A stretch of DNA of 64,000 nucleotides from Malania oleifera (lineage: Eukaryota; Streptophyta; Magnoliopsida; Santalales; Ximeniaceae). Made by a program: the position numbers and the translations under genes. The DNA lies in contig NC_080421.1 of the NCBI RefSeq assembly GCF_029873635.1, positions 2,728,001 through 2,792,000 of the forward strand, written 5' to 3'. The notes below the pieces were generated by a model. It had not been told where the DNA came from, ran no database searches, and saw only the letters and a list, made by a program, of their open reading frames with translations. Of the stretch, positions 38,109 through 49,684 are shown piece by piece (position 1 is the stretch's first letter; each line of letters starts with the position of its first letter).

Positions 38109-38339
38109 CCGTCACCTTAGGAAAATCATAAAAGATCATCAAGGGACTTCTGCCTCCAGACAACAAGATAAAACCCCAAAATCTTAAGTACCCAACTTCG
38201 CTATCCATCCAATATACCTGACCTACTCACAACACTTAGACTACCCATTCCTACTCTTATCACAACTCATTCCTATATTCTAGTAGTATTATCCTCTAAA
38301 GTTTGTAGAACTTAGCAACTTAAGCTCTGATATCACAAC
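38109..38339 (-). other. Gypsy element leader with primer-binding site (minus strand)
   Basis: Minus-strand GATATCAGAGC (with its first T, 38324-38335) matches 11 of 12 bases of the initiator-tRNA-Met PBS TGGTATCAGAGC. It lies four bases inside the end of the LTR at 38340. The leader runs leftward and resumes on the other side of solo LTR 4 (about 35500-35630), where the minus strand reads AATCATGGCAAGCCATCGAC. Nothing of gag or pol survives beyond it. Confidence 0.75.
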
Positions 38340-38513
38340 TGTAACGCTCCCAAAAAATTTTTCCATAATAAACATAAAAATAATATCATCATATGATACA
38401 TTTGATACCATACATGCAACATTCACGGACCCAGTGGGGTCTAAGGTAATACCATCCATAATTAATTTAACCAACCAAACAACGGAAGCAAAATACTATT
38501 CTACTACCATATA

Positions 38514-38533
38514 TGTAATGACCTGCTTAATTA

Positions 38534-38572
<39 letters not shown>

Positions 38573-40476
38573 CAATAATATTCTACATGCTCTGATACCA
38601 TGCTGGGGGGTAAACCCAATCATTAACCTAAGCAGCGAGAAGCATAAATCATATAGATATAACCATATGAAAATATATACAAAATACAAAACCAATACCA
38701 AAGTACTACATGTTTCCCAAAATATACACATACCACTGTTCCCAAAACACCCTCAACTAGTTAGGGTATACAAAATCATTCCCAAAAATATACTCACTGG
38801 ACACTGACAGGGCACTACTGAAGCTCCTCTATCTGCAAGCCTGATCTACTCGCCTACCTGGATCACCTGAAAAATGATTCAACACTGGGATAAGCCAACG
38901 CTCAGTAAGACGAAATATGCTATTACTAGTGTGTGGCAAATGAGCTACTATATCATGAAAATCTATTTTCAAATAAACATGTATAACTGAATATTTATAT
39001 AAGTGATAAAATCCACCACCCCTGTCCCTATTGCTTAACATGACAGTATTGGAGATTATTATTCAAAATACTTCTAGTATAAGTATGTTCCCTGTTTCAA
39101 CAAATCTATATATACGTAATAATAACTGAAAATGTACCCTGTGGATATCTGTGTGTCATGACTTACCCCCTCATGACAGGGTTGTGCGGCCCGTAGGCGG
39201 GATTTACCCTGGCTGGCCAACCAGGAATAAATCACTATACTCCATCGGTTGATTTGCCCACCTCAACCCATATCTAGATGAGGAGTCTGTCCTCGTCAAG
39301 GGCCTAGGTGATCGACCTGCTACCATGTATTATCTAAATAGGTGGTTGCACTCATAAAGTAACATAATATCTGTAGCAACGGTACCGTACTCTGTAACTA
39401 CATAGTCCAACAAGGTCTGATACTATATAATGTATTTACAACTATCTGATTTACCATGATTCTAGAATAATTGAAATAACCATGATGCTGCATAAACTAA
39501 ACTGTAATTCATACATCGTAATACTGAGAACTGTATAATCATAACACTGAAATTACATAGTCATAGTACTGATATTCGTATAATCATGGTACTAAGATTC
39601 ATAAAATCATGATACTGAAATATTGTAAAATCAGAATACTGAAATATCGTAAAACATATTTTCGTACTATATTCATATTCACAAGCCACACGATACTGTA
39701 ATACATAATTTTCATCATTTAATAATTTATATAATATTTTAAAAAATACCTAACATAGCATATTTCCCTTACCTGACTACTAGAAAGCTCCTATGGTATT
39801 CTAGACTAACACCCGCAGGGCCTCCTACAAAACACCCTGAAAATAATATTTTTCAGAACACAATATCAGTATTTCTCCGCCTACATCATTTCTTATAACT
39901 ACCATGAGGCCAAAAATAGGTTAAAAGGCCTTACCCTGAATTTGGGATGAAATCCTACTTCGTTTCCCTAACGATCCGCTCTGGCAGACTTGTAAAGAAC
40001 TTTGCCAGGAGCATCGTGGCAGCTTCAGATCGTCGATTCGACGACTGGAGGAGCCGAAATCGAAGAAAGAAGGGAGAAAGTGACGTAGAGAGAGAGAGAG
40101 AAGCGTTAAAAGTGAATAAAAATCCGATTTTTAGCTATTTATAGGGCCAGATTTGTCGACGAGACACGTCACCTCGTTGACGAGTCTTTCATTAAATTCG
40201 TCGATGAAACCCTGTATTCATCGACGAAATTCAGAGCAGCCAAAAATGTCGCTCGGTATTTTCTCGTCAATGAAATCTTGCCTTTGTCGACGAATTTCCT
40301 TATGCCCTCGTCGACGAACCCCTGTATTCGTCGGCGAGTCTTGGCAATTTCCTTGAAATTATTATTATTCCCCCCAAAATGTAATGTCGTCGACAAAGTC
40401 TACGGCCTCCTTATATTTCTGTTTCTATTTCTCTCCCTCTTATTATTTAAATAATATCATTCTTCGGGTCACTACA
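38514..40476 (-). mobile_element. Solo LTR 5 of the gypsy family, nested
   Basis: Minus strand TGTAGTGACCCGAAG (from 40476) to GCAGGTCATTACA (38514), 1963 bp. ATATA flanks it at 38509-38513 and 40477-40481. Inside are a (TA)n run at about 38537-38566, an array of about 30-base units around TCATGATACTGAAAT (39480-39665), a minus-strand TATA box (CCTATAAATAG, about 40134-40145) and a GTCGAC cluster (40150-40395). The ATATA repeat is low-complexity, but the LTR termini and the continuity of the surrounding LTR support it. Confidence 0.85.
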
Positions 40477-40639
40477 ATATATACTAGAGTGCTAACTCTC
40501 AACCTTTGTATCAATATCTCCCCAAAACATATTACAGCCCAGAAAGACCAAAAACTAAATATAAACAAAATAGTGTTCTACTGACCCTCACTTTCAACTA
40601 GCTCGTTTAGGTCCCGCCCTGGGGCTCTTAGACTCAATT

Positions 40640-41801
40640 TGTCACGACTTGCTCATTTTTCACATATTTTTTTTAAAAAAAATATTAAAACCAATACTAC
40701 ACATCTCATATCCCAACTTAATAGGTCACAATCCACCTGAACCCGTGGGTACCAGGGATACATCAGAACATACAACAGAAGCCTAAGCAGCAAGAAACAT
40801 GCAATCATATACATTACATACCATATATTATAATAACCAGAGTTACTACAATCACTGTATTTCCATATGTATATACAACCCAAAAATGTAATATATGGAC
40901 AATCCCCACAAAAACCGAACTGTCCCGACCAAAAAACTTACCTTTCAGAAAGGGCAACAACTGTTCTAGATCAGCGAGACTTTTCCCGCTCTCCTATCAG
41001 GGGCTCCTAAAAAGTTAATAAGATTTAGGAGTGAGACACCTCTCAGTAAGGGAAATAAACTAATACCAGTGTGTGGCAATGTGAGTATTCTGTGTTCTAA
41101 ATATACCATACATAATATAATCAGTACTGTTTTATCAAATCTGGAAAACATACATATATTAGCACATGGCGGAACATACTGCATTTCATAAACATATCTC
41201 ATCTCATAATACAATAATAACATAAAAACAATCCTGGTAGGTTAGCTGGCTGTGGTCATGTATTACCCCCACATGACTAGGTTGTGTGGCCCAAAGACGG
41301 GACCTGATAATGGTTGGCCGACCACTACTAAGTCAATAGTCTAGTCTGTAGGTCCGATGGGTCTACCCAGACTGGTCCATACACCAAGGGCGATCACAGC
41401 ACACTTTTTGAAAATAACCACATCGACCATCCAATCTCACACCACTTCGTACAGCGGCGTTAACACAGATATCATGATCACGAAGACCATGGACACATAG
41501 CAACGGTACCATGCAAGTGTTAGCCTAAACCAAGCCAACCAAGTTTTGATATCATATACATATACTAAAATCGTGATACATAGATATCTCATATCATTTA
41601 TTTTCACATCAATCATATCATTTCACATATATATGTGTATCATGAAAATCATCGGCCTGTACGCCGGTATTACACATTTTATCATAGCACGGCCCGTACG
41701 CCGACAAATCACATAGCATAGTCCGTATGCTGACAAATCACATAGCATAGCCCGTATGCCGGCAAACATATCCACATAGCACGGCCCGTACGCCAAAAAA
41801 T

Positions 41802-41858
<57 letters not shown>

Positions 41859-42884
41859 ATCTCGGCCCGTACGCTGGTTTTCCATCATAAAAATTTATAT
41901 CGTAATCACATTCCCAGAAAACAGTATTTCACGACATTTTTATACTCATGCCACACTAAACAAATTTTCCACGTATTCAGCATATCATCATTTAAACAGT
42001 ATTTTCCAAACATAAATCATATATATAAATATATATTTTTTTCTTGAAACCAGATGCTACATATATATATTTATACATGCATTTTCTCAAAAAGAACTAG
42101 TTTAGTTTATTCCCTTACCTGATTCCTGAAAAGCCCCTAAGAAAATCTTCCCCGCACCCGCAGGGTTCTCAACTCAACACCCTGAAAATGAAAACTCTCA
42201 AAATTAAAATTCAGTATTTTTACGCGCATATCACTTTCTTCAACTGTCGAAAATCCGAATATTGAGTATAAAGTCTTACCTCAACTTAGGGATAAAATCC
42301 AACTTCGTTTCCCTGACGATCTGCTCCGACAAACTTGTAGAGAACTTCGCCAGGAACGTCGTGGTAGCCTCAAATTTTTGATCCGACGACTGACGGGGCC
42401 AAAATCGAAAAGAGAGAGAGAGAGAGAACCGAAGAGGAGAGAGAAGGAGAAGAATTGGCTTCCTTTGGAAATTTAAAAATTCAGATTTTCATATTTATAG
42501 AATAGGAGATTTCGTCGACGAGCCCGTCCTTCGTCGATGAATTCTCATTAATTTCGTCGACGAAATTTAGTCTTCGTCGACAAAATTCAGTTGGCTCAAA
42601 ACCCCCTCTTGATATTCCTTCGTCGACAAAATTCAGTCTTCGTTTGGCTTAAAACCCCCTCTCGGTATTCCTTCGTCGACGAAATTCAGTCTTCGTCGAC
42701 GAATTTTCTTAAGCCTTCGTCGAAAAATCCCCTGTATTCGTCAACGAAGCCCTGCTGATCCCCTTTTTCTGTTATTCCTTCCAAAGTTCAATGTCGTCGA
42801 CGAACGCTTCTGCTTCCTTCTGTTTCTGGTTTCCATTTTCCTTTCTTTATTATTTAAATCTCATTTTAAATTCGGGTTGTTACA
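40640..42884 (-). mobile_element. Solo LTR 6 of the gypsy family, nested
   Basis: Minus strand TGTAACAACCCGAA (from 42884) to GAGCAAGTCGTGACA (40640), 2245 bp. The flanks CAATT (40635-40639) and CGATT (42885-42889) differ by one transition. It closely resembles solo LTR 3 in kinase intron 5, including the CGGCCCGTACGCCG array (41645-41875), which here is broken by a long AT run (41804-41855). A minus-strand TATA box lies near 42490-42500 and a dense GTCGAC cluster at 42510-42800. Confidence 0.88.
41804..41855. repeat. (AT)n microsatellite
   Basis: Pure AT run of about 52 bases inside the tandem array of solo LTR 6. Confidence 0.97.
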
Positions 42885-44085
42885 CGATTTCCTGTAGGCC
42901 CTAAAAATTCGATATATTTACTAGGTTGAGACACTTTTCAATAAGGCAAAATAAATTATTAGTAGTGTGTGGCTAACATGAGTTTTAGTGAAATCAGAAA
43001 CATTCTTTAATTTACTTTAGCTGACAAATATAACATTTGTATAATATAACTCACACCTATACAGTTGGAAATACACATTTTCCTCACAATATAATCAGTT
43101 TAATAAATAATATCATTTACATAAATTCACATATATGCGTAAAAGAAACCCCTTTTTGAACAAACAACATTATCATGTATAAACCCCCATGATCGGGTTG
43201 TGCGGTCCGAATACTAGACTTAGTCATGACTGGCCTACCACTAGGTTAAGTAAAAGAATCTTGTTTGTTAGTTCGATTTGTCTACCCAGTCTGGTTCGAA
43301 CTATAGAGGGGTACAACAACTCTTTGCGGCCAAATCGACTGTCTGAAGGCCTACACGTCTCACTACCATGTGGCTGCACTAACTCATTCACTAGCAACAG
43401 TACCGTGCTTTTATCACAGTATCGACATTCAGTCGTCATATCAAAACCCATCATTCAGTTATCATATCAAACTCGACATTCAGCCATCATATCAAACCCG
43501 ACATCCAGCTGTTATAACACATTTCACAATTTCCACCACATTTCCAGTATTTCCATTAATCATTACAAATCACATTTTCACTATATAATATCATATAAAA
43601 AAAAATACTCCAATTCAATTGTGCAGTAAAATATAAATAAAATTCATGTCACAAGATTTTTGACTGATAAATCATAATATACTGCTGCTCAGGAAAAATA
43701 TTTTTTCGTTAAAAACTAGATCTGATCATCTCCATAATTTTATTCAACTCAAAATATAGATTTAATAAGAAAAAGGAGACTATCAACCCTACTTACTTTG
43801 ATTTTCCCCAAATATATATATGATAACCAAAGCCCTTCATTTCTATATGCCTAAATAGTTCATAACATCATAACTAGTACTTCGGTATCCATATTCTCAA
43901 TTCAATCGATTCAATTTAGAAAACAAACTGACATAATTTATTCCCCTTATCTGTTCCTAAAAAATAGCCTACCACGTTCCCTGGAACAAATCCCAGGTTC
44001 CTGACTACAATGAGGAGAAGGTTGTCGGCAAGCCGAGGAGGAAGAAGGAAAAGACCGAGGGGACGTGCCAGAGCCTCGAGAGGCC

Positions 44086-44087
<2 letters not shown>

Positions 44088-44146
<59 letters not shown>
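44088..44146. repeat. (GA)n microsatellite
   Basis: Pure GA run of about 59 bases in the outer gypsy LTR. On the LTR's own (minus) strand it is a CT run downstream of the TATA box, i.e. in the predicted transcribed leader. Confidence 0.97.
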
Positions 44147-44152
<6 letters not shown>

Positions 44153-44494
44153 TAAAGAAAAATGAGCTCAAATCTATTTATAGGCAAGCTGGCTCGCACG
44201 AAACCGTCACTGGTTTTCCTGAGATCCTGTTATACAAGCTCTCTGTTGTTGTAACCGTTGACAGTTTTCTCGAGATCCCTGAAACCATCGACAGTTTGGT
44301 CTTGCCAAACCGTGTCCTATTGAAACCGTCGACGGTTTTTCCCAAGCTCCCTAAAACCGTCGACAATTTGGCCTATACCAAACTCATTTCCTTTCTTTTC
44401 TTTTTCTTTCTCTTTTATCTTTCTTTTCTCGGTTCGGGTTCCTACAGTTGAATTCTTCAATTTGGGTTTGTGTGATTTTTTTTAAAAAAAAAAA

Positions 44495-45430
44495 AACTCA
44501 ATATGAAATTTTAATACATTTTATTTAAATTCGTACAATCCAAATTTGAAATTCAAATCTCAAAATTTTACTCTACATTTAGGAAAACAAAGTCTGGATT
44601 TTCATAACATAGTATAAGATTATAACGAGTTTCTTAAATCAAAAAATTAAAATTCATGCTCTCACAATAAATAAATAAATAATTAATTAATTAATTAATT
44701 ATGAGTTATCGCATTAACCACACGAGTGAAACTCTTTAATCACTCTTTTTTTTTAAAATGAATAAATCTTCTTCAGTTGTTTGTTACATCTTATTCAATA
44801 GAGAAAAAAAAAAATTAACGTTGATATGGAAAAGTGTAATTCAAGTCATCCGTTCTATTGTAAATTTTAAAATAATAATTCCTCTATAAATTACATTGCC
44901 TAAAAAATTAAAATTACAATTAGATTTCACAAGTAAAGATATCAAATAGTTATAGGCAAGCTTATGCATGCAAGGATGACATGAATCTTGACGTGGTCTC
45001 CTCTAAGATTTCAAAAATGTCACATACCTCCCCTGAAGTTTACCAAAAAAACATAAACTTTCAAAACTCTACTTTTAATAAAATACGAGGAAAATATTTT
45101 GTCTTTTTGATAAATCTCAGGGATGTCTATGATATTTTTGAAACTTTAAAAGAGGTTTTTGACAATTTTGAAATTTTATGGGAGATCATTGTCTTTTTTT
45201 TCAGAGACATTTCTGAAATCGTAGTAAGGGTCATTATCTTTTTGTGAAACATAAGAGGTTAGTGTCTTTTTCTTTTTAGATTTTAAACTTTTTTTTATAT
45301 TTAAAAACTCTTTCCTTTTCATGTTTTCATCTTTTTTATTTTCTTTTTTTTCCAAAAAAATTTCTATTAGAAAAAAAAAAAATCATGCGTATCTAACTTG
45401 TCCTTTGCCTGCTTTTTTCTTCTTTTACAA
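44495..45430. repeat. Segmental duplication, copy 2 (partner 33905-35480)
   Basis: Same orientation as copy 1, with a deletion relative to it just after GACATGAATCTTGACGTGGT (about 44980-45000). It includes the right part of a foldback element (about 45000-45270). Together with copy 1 it brackets the whole pile of gypsy LTRs. Confidence 0.85.
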
Positions 45431-45794
45431 ACCCCACCCCCCCAAAAAAAAGGTCCTTTTGAGAGCCTAAAGCTCTGGATTTCTGTAGTAGAGCATACAA
45501 TTCTCTCTCCTCAAAAATAAAATATTGTATTATCCTTCATCATAATGCATGTGTATAATTTATTCTTAAACATTTTTATTTAATTACTTAATGCTATATA
45601 TTTATACTTATATTGCTTTTAGAATTATGAATTTCATGCTTTTAATTGAATTTATATGAATTTTTAGATGATATTTAGTATGATTTTTAACTGAATTCAA
45701 AGTTTAAACTGTTAATTTCAAATATAGAGTTAGTTTAATTCAATAATTTAGTTGGTTATTCTTTCTTTGTTTTTTTTTTTTTAAAAAAAAATGA

Positions 45795-46075
45795 GTAAAA
45801 GACACTGCTCTCTTTTGAGATTTCAAAAATTTTAAAAATCTCTTCAAAAGTTTCAAAAATTTCAGAAACCTCTCCTAACATTTGTTAAAAAACACAAACC
45901 TTCCCTTATATTTTGCAAAAAAGATAATTTTTTTTTTAGAAAATAATATATCTTTTTGACAAACCTCAGGAAGATCTAACATCTTTAAAATTTCAAGAGA
46001 GGTTTATGCTATTTTTGAAACCTCAAGCGAAGTCTCTATCTTTTTATCAAATCTTTAAGAAAGTGTCTTTTTCCC
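45795..46075. mobile_element. Foldback element, related to 34961-35314
   Basis: The ends GTAAAAGACACTGCTCTC and (complement of right end) GGGAAAAAGACACTTTCT form imperfect inverted arms. AGATTTCAAAAATTTT-type repeats fill the middle. A second copy at 52651-52933 was carried by the segmental duplication. Confidence 0.55.
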
Positions 46076-46861
46076 TTTTTTAAATCTATGTTACATTTAT
46101 TGCTTTTTTTTTTTGCATAAAAATAAAATGAAATGAGATAGAACAAAAAAGAAAAATTAAACTTATTACCTGACTTTTACATATTGTCCAAATATTTTTT
46201 TTTCATTTCATTTTATTTTGATATCATTTCTTGTATTCTTCAAATTAAAAGTGACCATTGCCCTATGTTTTGATAACTTTTGGATTTGTATTTGTATTGG
46301 TTTTATATAAGGTGTAATACAGAATTGTATTGAAATTTATTAAAATTGAATCAAATTCAAATCCAATGTATGAAATCCATGCTCCCAAATGCAGCTTTAA
46401 AGTATTTTCTTTTATGTCAAAATGATTTACTAAAGTTCTATGGTATAGTATGGTTGTACAAATTTAATTTCTTTCTTATTTTAGTTCTTGGACAAATCAT
46501 TATAAGAGAATATTGCTTTTATTAAAGTTTAAAATTTATGTAAATATATTTAAAGATGTCAACAGAATCACTTGAAAAGGAGTTGTATGTAATTGTTGAT
46601 TAATCATGAGTTAGTTATGAAATATTTCTATTTGTCAATAATTATGGAAACTTAATAATGAAATGAACATTTATTATTACTAAAAATAAATTAATTGTGC
46701 TATTAAAAAATAATTAAATTGTATTAGTAAAAGATAGAGTCTCTCTAATTTCATTCATGAATGTCTCTCATTTTATTCTTCTTGCAAGCTTTTATTCTTC
46801 TTTGAAGCCCTAGTTAATTTAAAGGAAAATTCAACTATGACTTTTTTCTAAAAAAAATACT

Positions 46862-46960
46862 TCGACGGTAAAGCTTCTTGCTTTGTGAGGTAAAGGGAAA
46901 GTCGTTACAGTATTCGCAACCTTACCCCTATATTTACTAAAAAGACTGTCTCTTTAGACT
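46862..46960 (-). mobile_element. Decayed SINE-like repeat
   Basis: The + strand keeps GCTTCTTGCTTTGTGAGG, CGCAACCTTACCCCT, CTGTCTCTTTAGACTCCAA in the order seen at 18262-18420. It is strongly diverged. Confidence 0.4.
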
Positions 46961-47088
46961 CCAACACTTACTTCAATGACTTACAATAATTTATACGTAA
47001 TTCGAACAAAAGATTAAATGTGACGGAGAAAAAAATTAGTAAAATTAAAGAAGTATAAAAAATAGAGTGTATAATTAATTAGTTGTCA

Positions 47089-47388
47089 CTGCGGTTTTAG
47101 TGACCAATCCAAAATGATCACTAAGTTGGCACTAATAAGTATTAGTGACAATTTGCTATTATTAATGACGGTTTCAAACCATCCCTAATAACCTTCTTTT
47201 TTGCAAACACCCTATATGAGTGAATTAAGATTTTAGAGATTTTATGCACATGAGAGAGAGAGAGAGAGAGCACAAGACATCCATGGATGCAAATATCCTG
47301 CAGTCTGCAGTAGTAGGGTTGTCTTCAAATTCCACTGCTACTCCCAAATGCTTTGCTTTCGCTTCAGTGTTGCGGCCAGCAGCCATGG

Positions 47389-47434
<46 letters not shown>

Positions 47435-47585
47435 AGCTGGAAGTATCTGCCTCACCTTTTTTCCAAACTTCAATATTCCTTTAAGGGATAAAAATTTGAA
47501 GAATTGTATAAAGGTCCAGCTTCAAATCACTGGTGCTCCTCAGATATCCTCTACCTGTTCTAGGGCCCAAGGCGGTGGCTTCTTC
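47089..47585. other. Non-coding stretch with CACTA-like sub-terminal repeats and microsatellites
   Basis: TTAGTGAC and GTCACTAA motifs in both orientations (47089-47190) resemble CACTA or MITE sub-terminal repeats, as at 54511-55330. Further on are a short GA run (47251-47270) and a TA run (47395-47431). No gene is seen. Confidence 0.5.
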
Positions 47586-47682
47586 TTTGCTTTCCTTTGG
47601 AAGATCAAGGGGCTCTCGACTCTGTGTTGGTATTAGAGCAATATAGAGTCGAGAGCCTCTTGATCTTCCAAAGGAAAGCAAA
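47586..47682 (+). other. Near-perfect 38-bp hairpin with a tRNA-Met-type PBS in its loop
   Basis: Arms 47586-47623 and 47645-47682 are inverted copies with one substitution, which would be a G-U pair in + strand RNA. The 21-base loop contains TTGGTATTAGAGCAAT, matching 11 of 12 bases of the initiator-tRNA-Met primer-binding site. In pararetroviruses this site marks the start of the genome. Here it is followed on the + strand by a leader and a possible viral reading frame. The likely origin is two viral ends joined head to head. A small-RNA precursor is an alternative. Confidence 0.7.
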
Positions 47683-48290
47683 CCAATCTAAGACCACATC
47701 TCCAACACAATCCTTCCCATGGATTTTCAAACGGAGAACTTGGGTCTTTCAACCAATGCTTTACCAAAGGAGATCAATGAAGACCGTACAACCTTTTTGA
47801 TGTGCAGGATCCTCCATAGAGGCAAGCACAGAGCATACTTGACGCCATGACATGAACATTAGAGGTACCCATTACAATTTCGTTAAACCTGAGTTTAAGC
47901 CTCAAATGCTAGGTTACAGGTATCCAATGTAAAGTTATCCCTCATGAAATCATGAGAACATTACAAGCTCATAGAAGTGAGGCTTAGAAGCCCTTTGGAC
48001 AAATAGCTCTAGGGAAAGAGAGAATTAGAAAGCCATGGATAAGAGCACAAGGATTTTTATTTCTCAAACTTTTTCCAACCTGTTCTTGAATGGGCTAAAA
48101 ATATCGAAAGGAATAAGAAAGAGAATAAATTTTGTTTATTTAAGCAAATGGCTTGAATTCTCTTTTGCACTTAATTCCGGCGAGAAGAATTTTCAGGGAT
48201 TTGGATAAATAATAAACATCCCATCTTAAAAGAACATCTTTTTGTGGGAGATAACTCCCAATGACATGTGTCCAAATGATGCAATTAAGA
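47625..48290 (+). pseudogene. Probable 5' end of an endogenous pararetrovirus: PBS, leader, first reading frame
   Basis: Following the PBS in the hairpin loop, an ATG at 47719 opens a 43-codon frame (MDFQTENLGLSTNALPKEI...) that stops at 47850. The further sequence has only broken frames. Identification as viral rests on the PBS and on contact with clear Caulimoviridae coat and protease sequence at 48297, which lies on the other strand. I do not recognise the peptide itself with certainty. If viral, it is a fragment of the first open reading frame. It is not intact. Confidence 0.4.
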
Positions 48291-48296
48291 AGGAGT

Positions 48297-48626
48297 TTAG
48301 TTCCAATTTTCCTTTTTGGAAATCAAGGTGGTAGTGAAGATTTGATCATTTGCAGCTCTAAAGAACTGAGTGTGGGAAGACCAACAATCCGAAGGTAGAA
48401 CTTTAGGATTAATCATGGTCTTATGAGAACCCGTATCAATGTATGCAACATTTGGTATGAGTTTACCATACTTTTCAAGAAGGAGCTGGATTTGAACATA
48501 AGGACTTATCTGTGATTCTTCAGAAGGGAGAAGAGGTTGGACATTGAATATTTCATCTGAGTGAGAATCATCATTTGAATCAGAATCTTCTGAGTCAGTA
48601 AGGACAAGAATGGTTTCTTTAGTCAT
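48297..48626 (-). pseudogene. Endogenous pararetrovirus (Caulimoviridae) aspartic protease fragment
   Basis: A 109-codon minus-strand frame carries YIDTGSHKTMINPKVLP followed by FFRAANDQIF. The DTG(S/A) active-site loop, the nearby NP..LP and the FRAAND block are typical of the Caulimoviridae protease, which lies between coat protein and reverse transcriptase. The frame starts with an acidic Ser/Asp-rich linker. The reverse transcriptase expected next (to the left) is absent, because the sequence switches to a + strand segment at about 48290. It is a dead fragment. Confidence 0.75.
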
Positions 48627-48632
48627 TTCTTC

Positions 48633-49684
48633 TTATTCTGAAAGAATAGATTCAACATCTGCATCAAGATGCTCAGTTTGTAGCTGTTGGGCAAGCTTTG
48701 CAGATTTTGTCCGATTTGCAGGGCATTGTTTAGCATATTGTCCTTTCTTTTTGCAAATGAAACATCGAGAAGACTTGTCATGTCCTCGTCGAGATTTCCT
48801 TTTGAAGAATCTGAATCTCTTTTTCCTTCTGGAATCCTTTCTGAGAAGCTTCTCAAAATCATACTCTTTGAAGTGTTTCTTCTTTTTAGGACTACAGATG
48901 CAATCCTTTTCTTTGCATTTGATTTGCAAATAAAGCTTCTTGCACTGCTTAGTGAACTTGTGGTTCTGCTTCATCATCTTTGAGAATAATTGGTGTGTGT
49001 AACATAATTTTTCAAGAGAGACCAAGGCAAGCTAATGAATTTCTCCAAGAGAGATGTCTCTAAGATATATTTGGAGAGAAGAGAGTCTCCTTTGAAGTTC
49101 AAGCTGAATATCTTTTGGTAGAGAATTAACATAAACTTGTTTGAGGTTTTCATCATTAAGACCGCCGAGAAGATAATATTGTCTAGACATTATTTGATAA
49201 TGAAAATCAAGATCTTTTCTCTTTAATGAACAATGACGCATCTCAAAGTATTCTTTTCTAACTTCATTACCATGAGCATTAGGGTCTCTAATGAATTCTC
49301 GATAAAGATTTCCAAGGGCATGAGAGGGAGACTGTGATCTAATGAACTGTAATTGTCTATAATCACCAAGACTTTGAAACCAATCTCTTAACGTTCTAGT
49401 GAATATAGAAATAAATTCAAGAAGAACTGTTTCAAGATTGTTGCTTGGTTTAGAGAGTTGGAGATCAATCCAAGCACCAAATTCTCCAATTCTGTCTCTC
49501 CATTTTGTGGGTGAGAGTCCTTCAAATGAAAACTAGGGACCATTATGAGTAACAGATTGCTTTGGGGCTGAGTCAGTTGTGGCTGAATCAACTTCAATGG
49601 GTTCTTCTACAATTGGAGTTGTAGTATCAGTCTGTTCATTGAATTCCTGTGTTTTGGAAGATCCTGGATCAGTGGGGGACGCCA
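48633..49684 (-). pseudogene. Endogenous pararetrovirus coat-protein region, broken
   Basis: On the minus strand it starts MASPTDPGSS (49684) and passes through several frames, with stops near 49530 and around 49020. It includes a block ending VNSLPKDIQLELQ and a basic stretch. It ends with the CCHC knuckle CFICKKKGQYAKQC, in which the expected histidine is glutamine. Basic run plus zinc knuckle next to a DTG protease is the Caulimoviridae coat-protein layout. It is not intact and cannot encode a complete protein as it stands. Confidence 0.75.

Larger units (their letters stand above)
38340..44446 (-). mobile_element. 5' LTR of a gypsy element, interrupted by two nested solo LTRs
   Basis: On the minus strand it begins TGTAGGAACCCGAACC (44446) and ends GGGAGCGTTACA (38340), followed by the PBS. 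The inserts at 38514-40476 and 40640-42884 and their target repeats account for about 4.2 kb, so the LTR itself is about 1.9 kb. A minus-strand TATA box (CCTATAAATAG, about 44174-44184) is preceded by ACCGTCGACGGT-type palindromes (44200-44360). A (GA)n run lies at 44088-44146. A 30-base tandem array (CGACATTCAGCCATCATATC) is at 43425-43515. The internal region is lost beyond the leader, so the right-hand target duplication has no partner. Confidence 0.8.
45556..47088. repeat. Duplicated unit A, copy 1 (partner 50212-53836)
   Basis: From ATAATTTATTCTTAAA to GTGTATAATTAATTA this matches 50212-53836 in the same orientation once the LINE in the partner is left out. The partner lacks about 100 bases corresponding to about 46755-46865. 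It contains a foldback element (45795-46075) and a SINE-like remnant (46862-46960). No protein-coding content is recognised. Confidence 0.85.

Noticed and set aside
43947-44451. Ser/Leu- or Arg/Glu-rich frames across the GA repeat
   Set aside because: They are translations of the microsatellite in a gypsy LTR.
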